Below, piece by piece: positions 24,038 through 34,865 of a DNA stretch of 64,000 bases. The DNA comes from Pseudisothecium myosuroides. Its lineage: Eukaryota; Streptophyta; Bryopsida; Hypnales; Lembophyllaceae. The notes below the pieces were generated by a model, which saw only the letters and a program-made list of their open reading frames with translations, was not told the origin of the DNA and ran no database searches. Location of the stretch: positions 47,583,724-47,647,723 of the forward strand of contig OX637287.1 in assembly GCA_951799445.1 (NCBI GenBank), given 5' to 3'. How positions within the stretch are numbered: the first letter of the stretch is position 1; each line of letters opens with the position of its first letter. The position numbers were made by a program, and so were the translations under genes.

Positions 24038-24674
24038 CCCCTAAATGCCCGAGGCACCAAATTCTGGTGTCGAGAATACTTTGAAGTTAAATAAAACCTA
24101 ACCAAGTTGCTATTTTTAGTAGTTTATATTTTTGTAAAATTCTTTTTGAAGTCTAGCTTTAGCTTCAAAAGTCCGATTTTGAAAATGATGGATTATGATT
24201 TTTCTACTCAAGATTTTGTGCAAGGGTACCCATTGCAATCTTGACTTTCCGTAGTGTTGAGGGCTCTTGGAAATGAGCCTCAAATACACTAGATCTTGGA
24301 GAAAAAATCACATTAGAAATTCATTTAAAAAAATTGTAGAGTAGATTTTGAGAAGCCATAAATTGATTGGGGTTATGCATGTTAGGCCCTTTAACCTCAT
24401 ATTTTTTTGGTGACCAACTTTTTAGATTTGACATGTAAAAAAAGTATTAAAAGAATTTCTTAGTTTTAGCACCCTCATGTTCAAACATTATAGTCTTTCA
24501 ATTTATAAGTGATATTGTTGTGTTTTCTTTTTCTATGTGATCTTTAACATGTCTAGTTTGAATTTATACGGTTACAATTCAAAAAAAATTGATACAACTT
24601 ATCAAGATGTTGGCTTTTTGTTCAATTTAGAACAAATTTCAGGAAGCTCAAAATAGGCCTTGGGCATTTAGGGG
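24038..24674. mobile_element. TTAA-flanked element, 637-bp class
   Basis: Ends CCCCTAAATGCCCGAGGC and, in reverse complement, CCCCTAAATGCCCAAGGC; TTAA at 24034-24037 and 24675-24678. The left palindrome arm near 3525 keeps the uninterrupted sequence (ttgaatcattcc, reading complement ggaatgattcaa), so this copy inserted after the duplication. No coding region. Confidence 0.85.
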
Positions 24675-24782
24675 TTAAGAATCTACTACAATCATTGTAG
24701 GTTTTTTAGTTTGTACAAGTAGCTAAGTAGCATAGTGACATAACCGTTGAGTATCAAGGAAGTTTCAAGGAGACGTGAATAC

Positions 24783-25519
24783 GGGTGATTGCATGAAACA
24801 CTTGTACTATTTTCTATCACACGTCGCGTGCTAATTAGTTTTTTGGCAATAATTCTTGGGTATTGACTCCAAATGATTCAAAATTCATAGACAAGGTACT
24901 TATGACTATTATACACCTTGTCTAATTTTTTGAAATTAAAAAAGAATGTTATACTATTTAATAATAGCCCCCAATATTATATCACAAATGCCAATTTGGA
25001 GGTTTTTAGTACTATTTAGTACTTATAAAAATGAATTTGAAGCTGAAATTTGGTAGAAATGGTCTTCTACTAGACTTGTAGCTATTATTCAAAGGAATTC
25101 TAAAATACTTAATTTTATGTGGTGTAGAAGTCCACAAAGTGGGCCCCTTTCTACTTGCATTTTGAAACATGTAAAAAATTATTTTAATGGGTTTTTTGGT
25201 AAATGACCATCTCCTTATAAAGTTGCCACAAATGGACTATTTTTTTATTTTTTTTATTTTTATTTTTTCCTATTTTCTACTAATTAAAACATCAAAGTAT
25301 TTATTTATTTTTTTAGATTTGGCACTTTTCTAGTTCTCCTACTTCAAGAATTTTTTAATGAATTTCCTTTAGTGGTTACCTTCATCTTAAAAATGCATAC
25401 ATTGGCCATATTTTTTAATTTAAAAAAAAATGATTTTCTAATTTTAAAGTACTCCAGAAAAAATCATGAGTACTGTTGCAAAACACAACAAATAGTACAA
25501 GTGTTTCGTGCAATCACCC
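24783..25519. mobile_element. Family S element with terminal inverted repeats, 737 bp
   Basis: Perfect-looking ends: gggtgattgcatgaaacact and, in reverse complement, gggtgattgcacgaaacact (about 30 bp, one mismatch). The left palindrome arm near 3420 lacks it. The flanking duplication is unclear (atac versus atga). No transposase seen. Confidence 0.8.
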
Positions 25520-25558
25520 ATGATTGCATAATATAACCATCTTGAGTCCTCAAGTGGT

Positions 25559-25761
25559 CACTACAAGAGAAAGGGGTGTTTTAAGTAGTGTCCTAGACAT
25601 CACGTCTTTTAAGTAACGTCTTTTAAGTAAGTTTTTAAGTAAAATTTTACTAAAAAGACAATCTTTTTAGTAAAATTTTACTTAAAAACTTACTTAAAAG
25701 ACGTTACTTAAAAGACATGATGTCTAGGATACTACTTAAAACACCCTTTTCTCTTGTAGTG
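25559..25761. mobile_element. Fold-back CACTA-type MITE, 203 bp
   Basis: Starts CACTACAAGAGAAAGGGG and ends with the complement; the arms pair nearly perfectly over about 100 bp. The direct repeat tggt flanks it (25555-25558, 25762-25765), one base longer than the usual 3 bp. The opposite palindrome arm (near 3393) has the uninterrupted sequence caccacttaag. Confidence 0.82.
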
Positions 25762-27127
25762 TGGTGATCCTGACCCCTTAACAATGACACTCATGACAAT
25801 GAGCAAACTTAGCCACTTGTGCTGTTGTGCATTGATCTTCTATTGATTAGGGCCCTCTTTTCTTGTAATGAAGCATTGATTCATGTGATAAAGTAATGAC
25901 CTTTAAATTTGATTGTAATATAGAAGAATAAATTAATGGACAATAGATATAGAACTTAATTAATGGCAAAATGCCACAAGAAGTCAAGAATTGGATTTTT
26001 AGAGGTTAGGTTAGGTACAATCTAGTATAAGTAACCAACTAACTGCATGACCACACCTCAAATTTGTGTAACCAGTAGAAATAGTAAAATCCTTCTACAA
26101 AACTAAAAAAAAGATGTCTATTCACAAGCTTTGTCAATATCATGCAAAAACAATAAGATCATTCTCTATGCTTAAAGCATCTTTCAATCACATTGATTAA
26201 ATCCTCAAAATACAAACAAAATTGAATGGTTGCATAAGTTGTAGCCATCACAAAAATAAGCATACGTGCACATTTTCTATAACAACTACCACATTCCCAC
26301 TTAAAATTGAGCTACTATAGTCACAAGTTAGCTAGTTGGCTAAGTTAAAGGAAATCGCTTGACCATTTTGACTTCATGATTATATATTAGAGTTATACTC
26401 TTAATTTCTTATGATACTTGACCACCCATTGAGTGAATCCGAGAGTGAATCATGAATGTTGTCAATAGTATACTTTATATCTTTAAAGCTTTTATTATTC
26501 AATAAATTTCAATTGAAGAGTCATAGATGTCATGATATCACGGGCCTATTGGATTTGGACATAGATGTATCAAACATGATCAATTGGACCTCTCATTACA
26601 AAGCAACAATTTTGTGTTTTATGAGGAAATAAGTATTGTTCACCCTTTGCCATCTATCGTTTGCCTACTAGCCTCCAATTATATACAATTTGCCACCTTT
26701 TATGTCTCTTTTTGACCTACTTTAGGCCTTTTTTGTCCATTTTTCTTACATTTTTGTTCCTTAACTTCTACCAAAAATCCATCCATTTGTCAAAAGTTGT
26801 TGCCAAAAGTCATGTTATATTTGCCAAAAATTAATTCATATATGCCAAAAATCATTTTGATTTATCCAATGGATTTGCCAACGGCTATTTTTAGTAAACC
26901 AAAAGAATATGTATTAGATATCTAGTCAAGAGCTGGAAGACTTGAAATGGGTATTGAACAAAACCTTCTACTCCACTAAGGCCTTCAAATGTTAGAGATT
27001 TAAGCCTGTACATTTTTGTACTCTAAACTTTCTTCTATACCAACTATAATGATTTAAAATTAAAATATGCATCTCAATTCAATGAGTGAATGATTTTGTA
27101 AATAAAAATTCAAATGCCAAAACCCAG

Positions 27128-27530
27128 ATAAAAGGTCTTGACTAAATTGTTGAATATCATGGAAGTTTTGGGGAGATATGACTATCTAGCGTGACTTAAC
27201 CATTGAGTATTGCGGAAGTTTTGAGGAGATGTGACCATCTTGACTGAATTTAACCGTTGAGTATCATGGAAGTTTTGAGGATATGTGACCATCTTAACTG
27301 AACTTAACAGTTGAGTCTCATGGAAGTTTTGAGGAGATGTGACCATCTTGAGTGATTTAACCATTGAGTCTCATGGAAGTTTTGAGGAGAGGTGATTGTC
27401 TTGAGTGACTTAGTCATTGAGTACTATGGAAGTTTTGAGGAAATGTGACCATCTTGAATGACTTATTTAACTGTTGAGTATCATGGGAGTTTTGAGGAGA
27501 TATGACCATCTTGAATACTCAAGTGGTGAC
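27128..27530. repeat. Tandem array, unit about 53-58 bp, right palindrome end
   Basis: About seven units such as gttgagtatcatggaagttt followed by tgaggatatgtgaccatctt. This is the inverted counterpart of 177-765; the two arrays mark symmetrical positions near the ends of the palindrome. Confidence 0.85.
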
Positions 27531-27600
27531 TTAACACTTATGACAATGCGTATAGCCACTTGTGTGATTGTGATTTATGGTTGTATTGAGGAATTTATTC

Positions 27601-30600
27601 ATTAGATGTAATGAATTAATGACTTTGGAAATTCATAATTAACTATACAAAGGACCAAAAGATATATATGAATCAAAGTTTTATTGTTTTGATATCAATT
27701 TTTCTAGAGAATGGCTTATTTAAAATTACTTCAAGGGAATCTAATCTTCTCACATGTAAATTAGTGCTAAAATGGGTGTTTCATACATTCCCCAACTTAA
27801 GAGTTGATCGTACAAGATACTTTGGAAATTTATCTATTTTTATTCACATAGAAAAGTGGTCCAACTCTCAATGTTGTTCAAAATACACATAAAAATAGCT
27901 ATGCTATGAATTTAAGCTATTTGTAACTTTGTAGTATTTGATGGTGCAAGCACATATTGGAAGTAGCTTTATTTTACAGTAGGGTGGAATTTTTGATTCT
28001 AAGTAAAAATTCACTCATTATAAGAGAAATATCCAACTCAATTTAGACTCTTTATAAATGCTAGATGGCAATAATGCCCAAAGTCAATACAATGCCTAAA
28101 GTCAATACAACGTCTAAAGGTGGGAAAGGAGACACTTGACGAGGCCGGTAGAACACTTGGATGCAAATAAAGGCAATGATACCAATGCTTGTAGGCAAGT
28201 TTGAAAACTAAAATCTCATAGTAATAAACATTCAAAGGCAAGTCTAAGAAGCATAGCTACTAATTGTAAATGTGGCTTATATTGATGCAAATATCAATTT
28301 CAATAATTTGACCATATGCAAAAACTTTAAAACTTTTAGGTTGCATGGTCTAAAACACAAATCTAAATCCATCCTAATTTTTAGACCTTTATGTAGATTT
28401 GTTTCTCAAATTTTGCCCCAAATCTTGTTGATTTAACAAAATTGACAATTACAATGCCACTTTTCCTTCTAAAATGATTTTTGGTAAAACTAAATATTAT
28501 TCACATACTTCTAATTTTAATTCTTAAGCCTTCACCTTTCATTTTGTGCCAATCACTGAACACTTGAATTCATTTTATTAAGCTTTTCCTCAGGACCCAC
28601 ATTTGATTGATTCTAGCTAATAGCTAAACGTCTTTAACAACCCCAGTCAAGAAACGTCATACAATTTTACCAAAATAGTTTCAACAATTACCTTGCAATT
28701 GTTTTGTGTCAATTTGAGGTTGTGAATTACCTTCTACCTACTCTGTTGTAGGTCAAAATGATAAATTGACTTTATGGACTAAAATCTTTATTTGCATCTT
28801 CTTGAAATTATTGTACCCAAGGGCCAAGATTAGCAAAACTTTCTAAAATAGATGCCTAGATTTTTGAGACATCATTATTTATTTATTTTCAAATAGTATA
28901 AACAAATCTTTTTATTTTAATGCATCTATTGAATCATATTTGCCAACTTTAATTAATTATTTGGTAGACACTATTAATTGAACATGAGCACCATAGACGA
29001 TACTTAGCCAAATCTCAGTATACTTGCTCTTTTTCTATTGTGGAGTTTCAATTCACATGTCACACTATATTGATCTTCCTCTTTGCATTACTTCAATGCA
29101 TACACAACAATGAGTACAATTAATCACATGGAAGAAATCACGTTGGACCTTCTTTTTAATATGTAGTGTTCTTTCTCATAACATCAAACTACATAGTAAG
29201 ATTGACCTAACGTAGCACTTGAAAATTATGGACGCAAAAGAAATTTAGAAAGTATAGGGTTGAACATCACTCAAAATGCAGAACGGAAAAGTAAACCCAA
29301 GGATTAAGGGTAGAGCCTGACGCTTGACATCCAAATGTAAAATTTTCCGTTCTATCCAAAAGATAATGGTCAACATTACCTTAAGCATGCATGTTGGCTC
29401 TCTATGACGTAAATTTTGTGCAAAACACAATTACAAATTTTAAAAGTACTCTACATAAGTGCATAGTTACATGAGAAGCAGTTCTTAAGCAATGCTCTTA
29501 TTTTATTTATGCCCCACAATTTACAAAAGAATAAAAGGCCAAGTGCACAACAGATATTTGAAATCCTTTGTGATATCAAGGTGATACACATAAATCCTCT
29601 AATTGTGTGGTTAGAAAGAAATACTTACAAATCTCCCATAGTCCCATAGTCTCACTTCTCCCTACAATTCAAGTAGAAAATCTTGATTTAAATTTAGCAC
29701 AAGGGAAAGTGAAATAACCTTCCTAAGTTGCTTCTTCAAACTATTCCTTGCTTCAAGCTTTAATGACTTAAAAAGTTTAAAACAACATGCATACAATTAT
29801 GTAGCATGGTTAAAGAATTCTTAGAACATGCATAACATTGTTTACCAATGAGGCAAGGGGGCATTTTGCACCCTTCAAAAGGAAAATCCTACTGACAATG
29901 AGCAAAATTTTCTTATATGGCTCTTTAGCCAACTTCAATCCTTGAATTAACTGATAAGTACCTCCAAGATATCTACCAAAGTATAATACCTTGCAAGCAT
30001 GGAAAGGACCATTGCTTAGTTATACAATCATGCTATGAGTCAATTCAAATATGTGTTTTGTTCTGTTTGCATTCATTGTCGTGCATGCTAAGTCAATAAG
30101 TCACCAACTACTCTCAATGCTATAAAGGGTTTAGGGTGAAAAACTTGTGTGTCATTTCATTTGACCTGTGATAGGACGAGAAATCCTTATGTTCTATAGA
30201 CAGTGAGGTAGTAAGGTAGGAGGCTCTAAAATCACACAAGCATTAAGAATTGCCTCTATAAATAGTTGTGAAATGGAGATGAGGTGGTTCTAAAATTGAC
30301 TTCTATAGTCTATAGTCATTGAATGAATCAAAGAGAAAAACATTATTAATTACAAGAGCCAATCATTCTCTTTGCTTCCCCATCTTTCTTGAGAATTGCA
30401 AGTGAACGGTTTATGGAAGACCTAGGGTCATAAATAGGGACCTACGACCCAACTAGTTTGAAAATTCATAAGTAATTCAATAATGCTTCAAAAAATATGA
30501 AACCACTTATGTTAGATTCCTCATCTATTTCTCTTTGTCTGAAAAATGAGTTAAAAATATCATAATCCAAGGAAATACATGAAAAAGGCGGACAAGCCCT

Positions 30601-31086
30601 TAGATGTGCGGTTTGAAAGCTTCCTACCTTACCATGGTTACCCCAGCTTGCTTTTCCGTCTTGCGGCTGTCTTGTCAACTGAAGATCATAATTAGAGAGT
30701 TGCATTTTGTTGCTCCATGGAGTCATGCTTCAAATTTGACATTGCTCAATTACTTGTCAAGTTCCTTACATTGCTTTCGGGATAATGATAAGCAATATTA
30801 TGTGACCTTGTGTACAGTTTCAATAACTTGTTTCACTTCAACATCATTCAAATCATTTTATATCAGTAATTATGCTACTTATAGTAAATGAATTCCTTAA
30901 GTGCATTTTGTATTGCATTTTTAAAGTAGAACAAAATTTATTTGCAAATTTTAATGGCTTCAAGGCAAAGAAGAGATTCTCTCTTTTCTTCAAATGGACA
31001 TTAAACCCAAAAACAAAACGATTTTTATAAATAAAAAAAAGGCAATAATAATAAATATGATGTCGTTTGTATTCTTACATCATTAA
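27601..31086. other. Gene-free AT-rich intergenic DNA
   Basis: 3.5 kb with no gene, RNA or element boundary that I can support. Short stretches (for example near 28380-28460) faintly resemble family T termini. Confidence 0.5.
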
Positions 31087-32010
31087 CCCCTAAAGTTCCT
31101 TTACTTTGTTCTCACCAAAAATGTTCCAAAACTGCCATTTCTAGTACAAGTACCAATTTTTGAAAAATATCATTTTTGCACACATGTAACCATAGGATCT
31201 TGTAATATTCTGGTTTGAGAATATGTGGAAAAAATTTCAGAAATTTCCATCGTGTAGATTGGAAGATATTAGCGTTTGAAGTGGCAAAAGTCCTTTTTTT
31301 GGCTGTGCAAAATTTTGGGCAGCTGCACTTCACAAGGTCAAATTATTATGAAAAAAATTCTAAAATGGTTGTGCTTCTTTGGATTCATTCTTCAGGGCAA
31401 GTTGGCTACATGCTTGAAAATTTTCAGATTATTTGGAATTGTACAACATATAGGAAAAAAATAATAAGTAGAAAGAAGTAGAGAATGGTTCAAAACACTA
31501 AATTGTTAAGAATTTAATTATGGAATTGAAAAATGCCAATCCCAATGGTTGCAATGTTGTAATAAACAATCTACACCCTAAAATTTTATTTTTTTTGAAA
31601 AATATTGAAAATTGAGTGAAATAAACGACTTCAAAGTTTATTTTAGAGTAGACAATCCATAACTACCCACAAACTAAAAATCCTCATAACGTTTGACTCA
31701 TTGATCAGAATGGAATGATTTGAAGCTTTCCACGTATATATAAATCTAATAAACCAATTTCAAATTTTTATTTTTGAAAAAAGTGATTTTTTTTTATCTG
31801 CCCGAACTGCCCGAGTTGACCAACAAACAACATATTTGGCAATAACTTTTGACTCGTATTTCCAAATGTCATGAAATTTGGTGCATATGAAAGATATTCC
31901 TCGTCCCCACCTTCTACAAAAATTTCAGCCCAAAATATGAAAATCTCCAGTCACACGTACCTGCCCAAAATATCTATGTTGCCAAAAAAGGCATGTTGGT
32001 CCTTTAGGGG
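31087..32010. mobile_element. TTAA-flanked element, about 930-bp family, 924 bp
   Basis: TTAA at 31083-31086 and 32011-32014. Starts CCCCTAAAGTTCC and ends ggtcctttagggg. Interior landmarks match 61508-62442 (accataggatcttgtaat, gtggaaaaaatttcag, gcccgagttgacc). Non-autonomous. Confidence 0.85.
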
Positions 32011-32177
32011 TTAAAGTCTATGCTTGAGTCCAATATTCTAGTATAAAATCAGCACAAGTACTGAAACTTTATAGTTGCTTTTGTTAAAAAGGTAAGCATG
32101 CTCACATTTGTTAAAATGGTGGGGTTTAAGATCACCAAAATTATGACACCTAAATGCCCAAAGCTCTAAAATCATGA

Positions 32178-33527
32178 TCACGGGGTCCGGCCCTCAAGGT
32201 ATTTTTGGAGACTTTGATTCTTGTAGGCTTCCCCTTCTTTGGAATAATCCAACATACCTGCTCCCCGGTCCTCTTTTGAAATTCTGTGAATTCACAAAGA
32301 CTTCAGTAAGCTTACAAGCACAATGGAACATGAATAAATCCAACCACCATACGACCAAAGATCGAATATTACCTTCAATTAGCCAAAATGATTTTACTAA
32401 ATTAAAGGAAACTAGTTTTACCTGACATCAGGGTTGCGAGTGAGATTCCGGACGATCGTAAATCCGCAAGTGCTTAGAGCTGTTCCCAAGGCAAGAAAGA
32501 GTGGGTAGATCTGAAAATTCACATGAGTCTCTTCATCATCAGGAATTGTTGAAATCGCGATTTTTAGTTTTCAATGGCAAAGGAGCTAGCATCAACTCTG
32601 ATAGCCAAATTCTCATCTACGAAATATCACAGATCGTTAAATTAATGTAAAGTCAAACAGTTTGAGACAGAAAACTGCAAACAATCACGGAATTTCAAGA
32701 AAATAAAGTATAAGCTACACCACTGCATAGCCTAATACGAAATTTCATAAGCATTTGCTCTTCAAGATTATTAATTCAGTATTCACAATATGGCACAACT
32801 AAACTTCGGTATGCTGACAGATGCTCTATACGACTACGAAAATTATAGTTTCTTGACACACTCTGCATCCAGATGCGAATATGAATTTCTGACACCTTGT
32901 TCTTCAACAACTTGAATTGCATGGAGATTGAGTGGAACTCACAGTCCAAATCTGCAGGGCAAACTTCTACTGGAACAGAGTTACTTCAGAAAAGACGGTC
33001 GCAGGATGCAACAAGAGGGAATAAATACTTACCTAAGGGATAAATCTGACACAAGCTCACACCCCTAATTACGCCGAAATTGTAAGTCATGAACCTTTCA
33101 GAAACTGAAAAATTATACTCTCTACTTGAAACAGCTCCAAGCTCGAATCATGCAAGAGTGGTCGAATCATGCTCGAATCATGCAAGGTTGCTAGAAATTA
33201 GCTCCAATTCTTCTTCACCTCTCTCAACCGAGCATGCATCAGAAACTTAGCCATCCAAACGGAAGCAGAGTTGCAGAATGAATCCACCACTCAAAACCAA
33301 GAACCGCATTTGAACATCGATTCCACCAAATCAAATCTAAAGGGCTGGAATCAATAACATTCGAATTTGATCAAATTAAATCACAAGCTAGACACGGAGT
33401 CTGGAGCATTGATCAATTCGCTTGTTGAAATTCAAGAAAAGAAATCTAAGATCGAATTAAGCAAGCTAGCGTGAGGTACCTCTGGTTTGATCCAGCGCTG
33501 GAAGGGCAGCTTCGCGACCGGCGCCAT
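32178..33527 (-). CDS. B12D: B12D family protein, left copy (3 exons, 80 aa)
   Basis: Small mitochondrial membrane protein of the B12D / NADH-ubiquinone reductase complex I MLRQ-subunit-like family. Exons on the minus strand: 33527-33480, 32510-32422 and 32283-32178; all introns GT-AG. The product starts MAPVAKLPFQRWIKPE, continues with a hydrophobic segment (about residues 17-35) beginning IYPLFLALG, then VRNLTRNPDVR and ISKEDRGAGMLD, ending YLEGRTP. Compared with the right copy it differs at seven residues, all outside exon 1. It is slightly shorter than the usual ~90 residues, lacking a C-terminal extension. Homology to the right copy stops within about 10 bp after the stop codon, where a transposon-end-like motif begins. 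The TATA-like box seen upstream of the right copy is absent. Confidence 0.92.
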
Positions 33528-34330
33528 TGATGGCTTGTTACGAAATTGCAGATCGAGTGACTGCCAATATGAAACCTACGCACAGCAGATGTCGTCTCCA
33601 TCGACGCAAATGAAATCACTGAATGAATTGAAAAGCTTCAACTTCCACGTCATGGATCGAGCGGATTGTTGCAACCAGGGCATGAGATCAATGGATTGGG
33701 GCGGCGAGCTTCATGATATTTGAGGCAGGCTGGACATTAGTCTAGTCATCAAGGGAGGAGTGGCGGCCGCGTCTTTCGGCGTCTCTGCGCGGCTGTTGGC
33801 GTCTCCAGGGACTGATCTCTGCTGATGAGGCGAAGGCAACGTTTCGTATTTTGTTGGTTAGTATCGCCAGATTCTAATTGGCTTATCATACCAATTTTAT
33901 AAGAAATTTGTTGTAAATCGCCAGAAATTTCATTGTTGCTAAGTAACGAGAATAATTTACAACAATTGCCAAAATTGATAGACTCGACTAAAATTTTGGA
34001 GCCACCCCGGAGAAACAAAATAACTCAAAAGTAATGATACGTGAGTGCTAAAAGGAATCCTAGGATGGGAATCATTGTATAGAAGATAATTACACCTAAC
34101 TGGGACCTATTTCTAAAACCAAGCCTTATAGATTCTTACCTAATCTTATAATGTATATATTATTTTTTAAAGTTTTGTACATTTTTGCCTATGCCTTTGT
34201 AAAAGAATATAATTGCATAAATCCCTTCAAATTGGTCAAAGAAGAAGCTTGTTTTTTCAAGATTCAATTGTTTTCGGGAGATGAATTGGAATTTGGATAT
34301 AACATTGCCTTGAAGTATTCTCTTTGAGTT
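33528..34330. repeat. Upstream part of B12D inverted duplication, left arm
   Basis: Reverse complement aligns with about 47170-48924 of the right copy, which has an extra ~916 bp. Conserved landmarks include gcctcatcagcag, tggctccaaaatt and atctatcaattttggcaa when read in the gene direction. No separate gene. Confidence 0.8.
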
Positions 34331-34865
34331 ATTGAGCTCTACTTCTAGATTTTTAGCTACAAATTGTACATGTAGTCATACTGCCTGTATCAGGTTTTTG
34401 CCGAAACAAGTTCTGCCATAATTTGAACGACGATATACTTAAATTCAGCTTACTAACCAGTTTTTTGGAAATCAGTCCATGGCAGTCAGGGGTCATTTAC
34501 AAACTAACAATGTAAAGTTAACCGCACCAGAACGCATACATGACAATCTTGAAGGCGAGAAAAAAGGTCGTTCTAACCAACCCAAAATTAAAAGAATGAA
34601 TATCCCTGGATGCATGAAATAAGTTTGAATTCCAAATTTCAGTGAATGTCATTGGGAGGTGAACGCCAAATTTTAATTGTGAATTCACCCTCACATGGCT
34701 GCATCAAAATAATAAAAATATTGGCGATCTCAATCCCGCTACATACTCAAAAATGAAAGAAAAAGGCTGCTACTGATGCTACGCTAATTCATGACTGAAA
34801 ACGCACTGAAGCCAACTGCTGCAAGTGATCCAGAAGGAAACCCCTGGAGGCCACAAAGCGCTGGC
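34331..34865. other. Intergenic region between GDSL 3' end and B12D upstream arm
   Basis: About 530 bp without a recognisable gene; the last part is presumably the 3' UTR of the GDSL gene on the minus strand. Confidence 0.5.

Larger units (their letters stand above)
22096..27600. repeat. Outer (diverged) right arm of the giant palindrome
   Basis: Diverged inverted match of about 140-4402. The match is broken by insertions present only here (22690-23616, 24038-24674, 24783-25519, 25559-25761). The outermost matching bases are ttgtattgaggaa near 27578, facing ttcttcaatacaa near 139. Confidence 0.83.
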
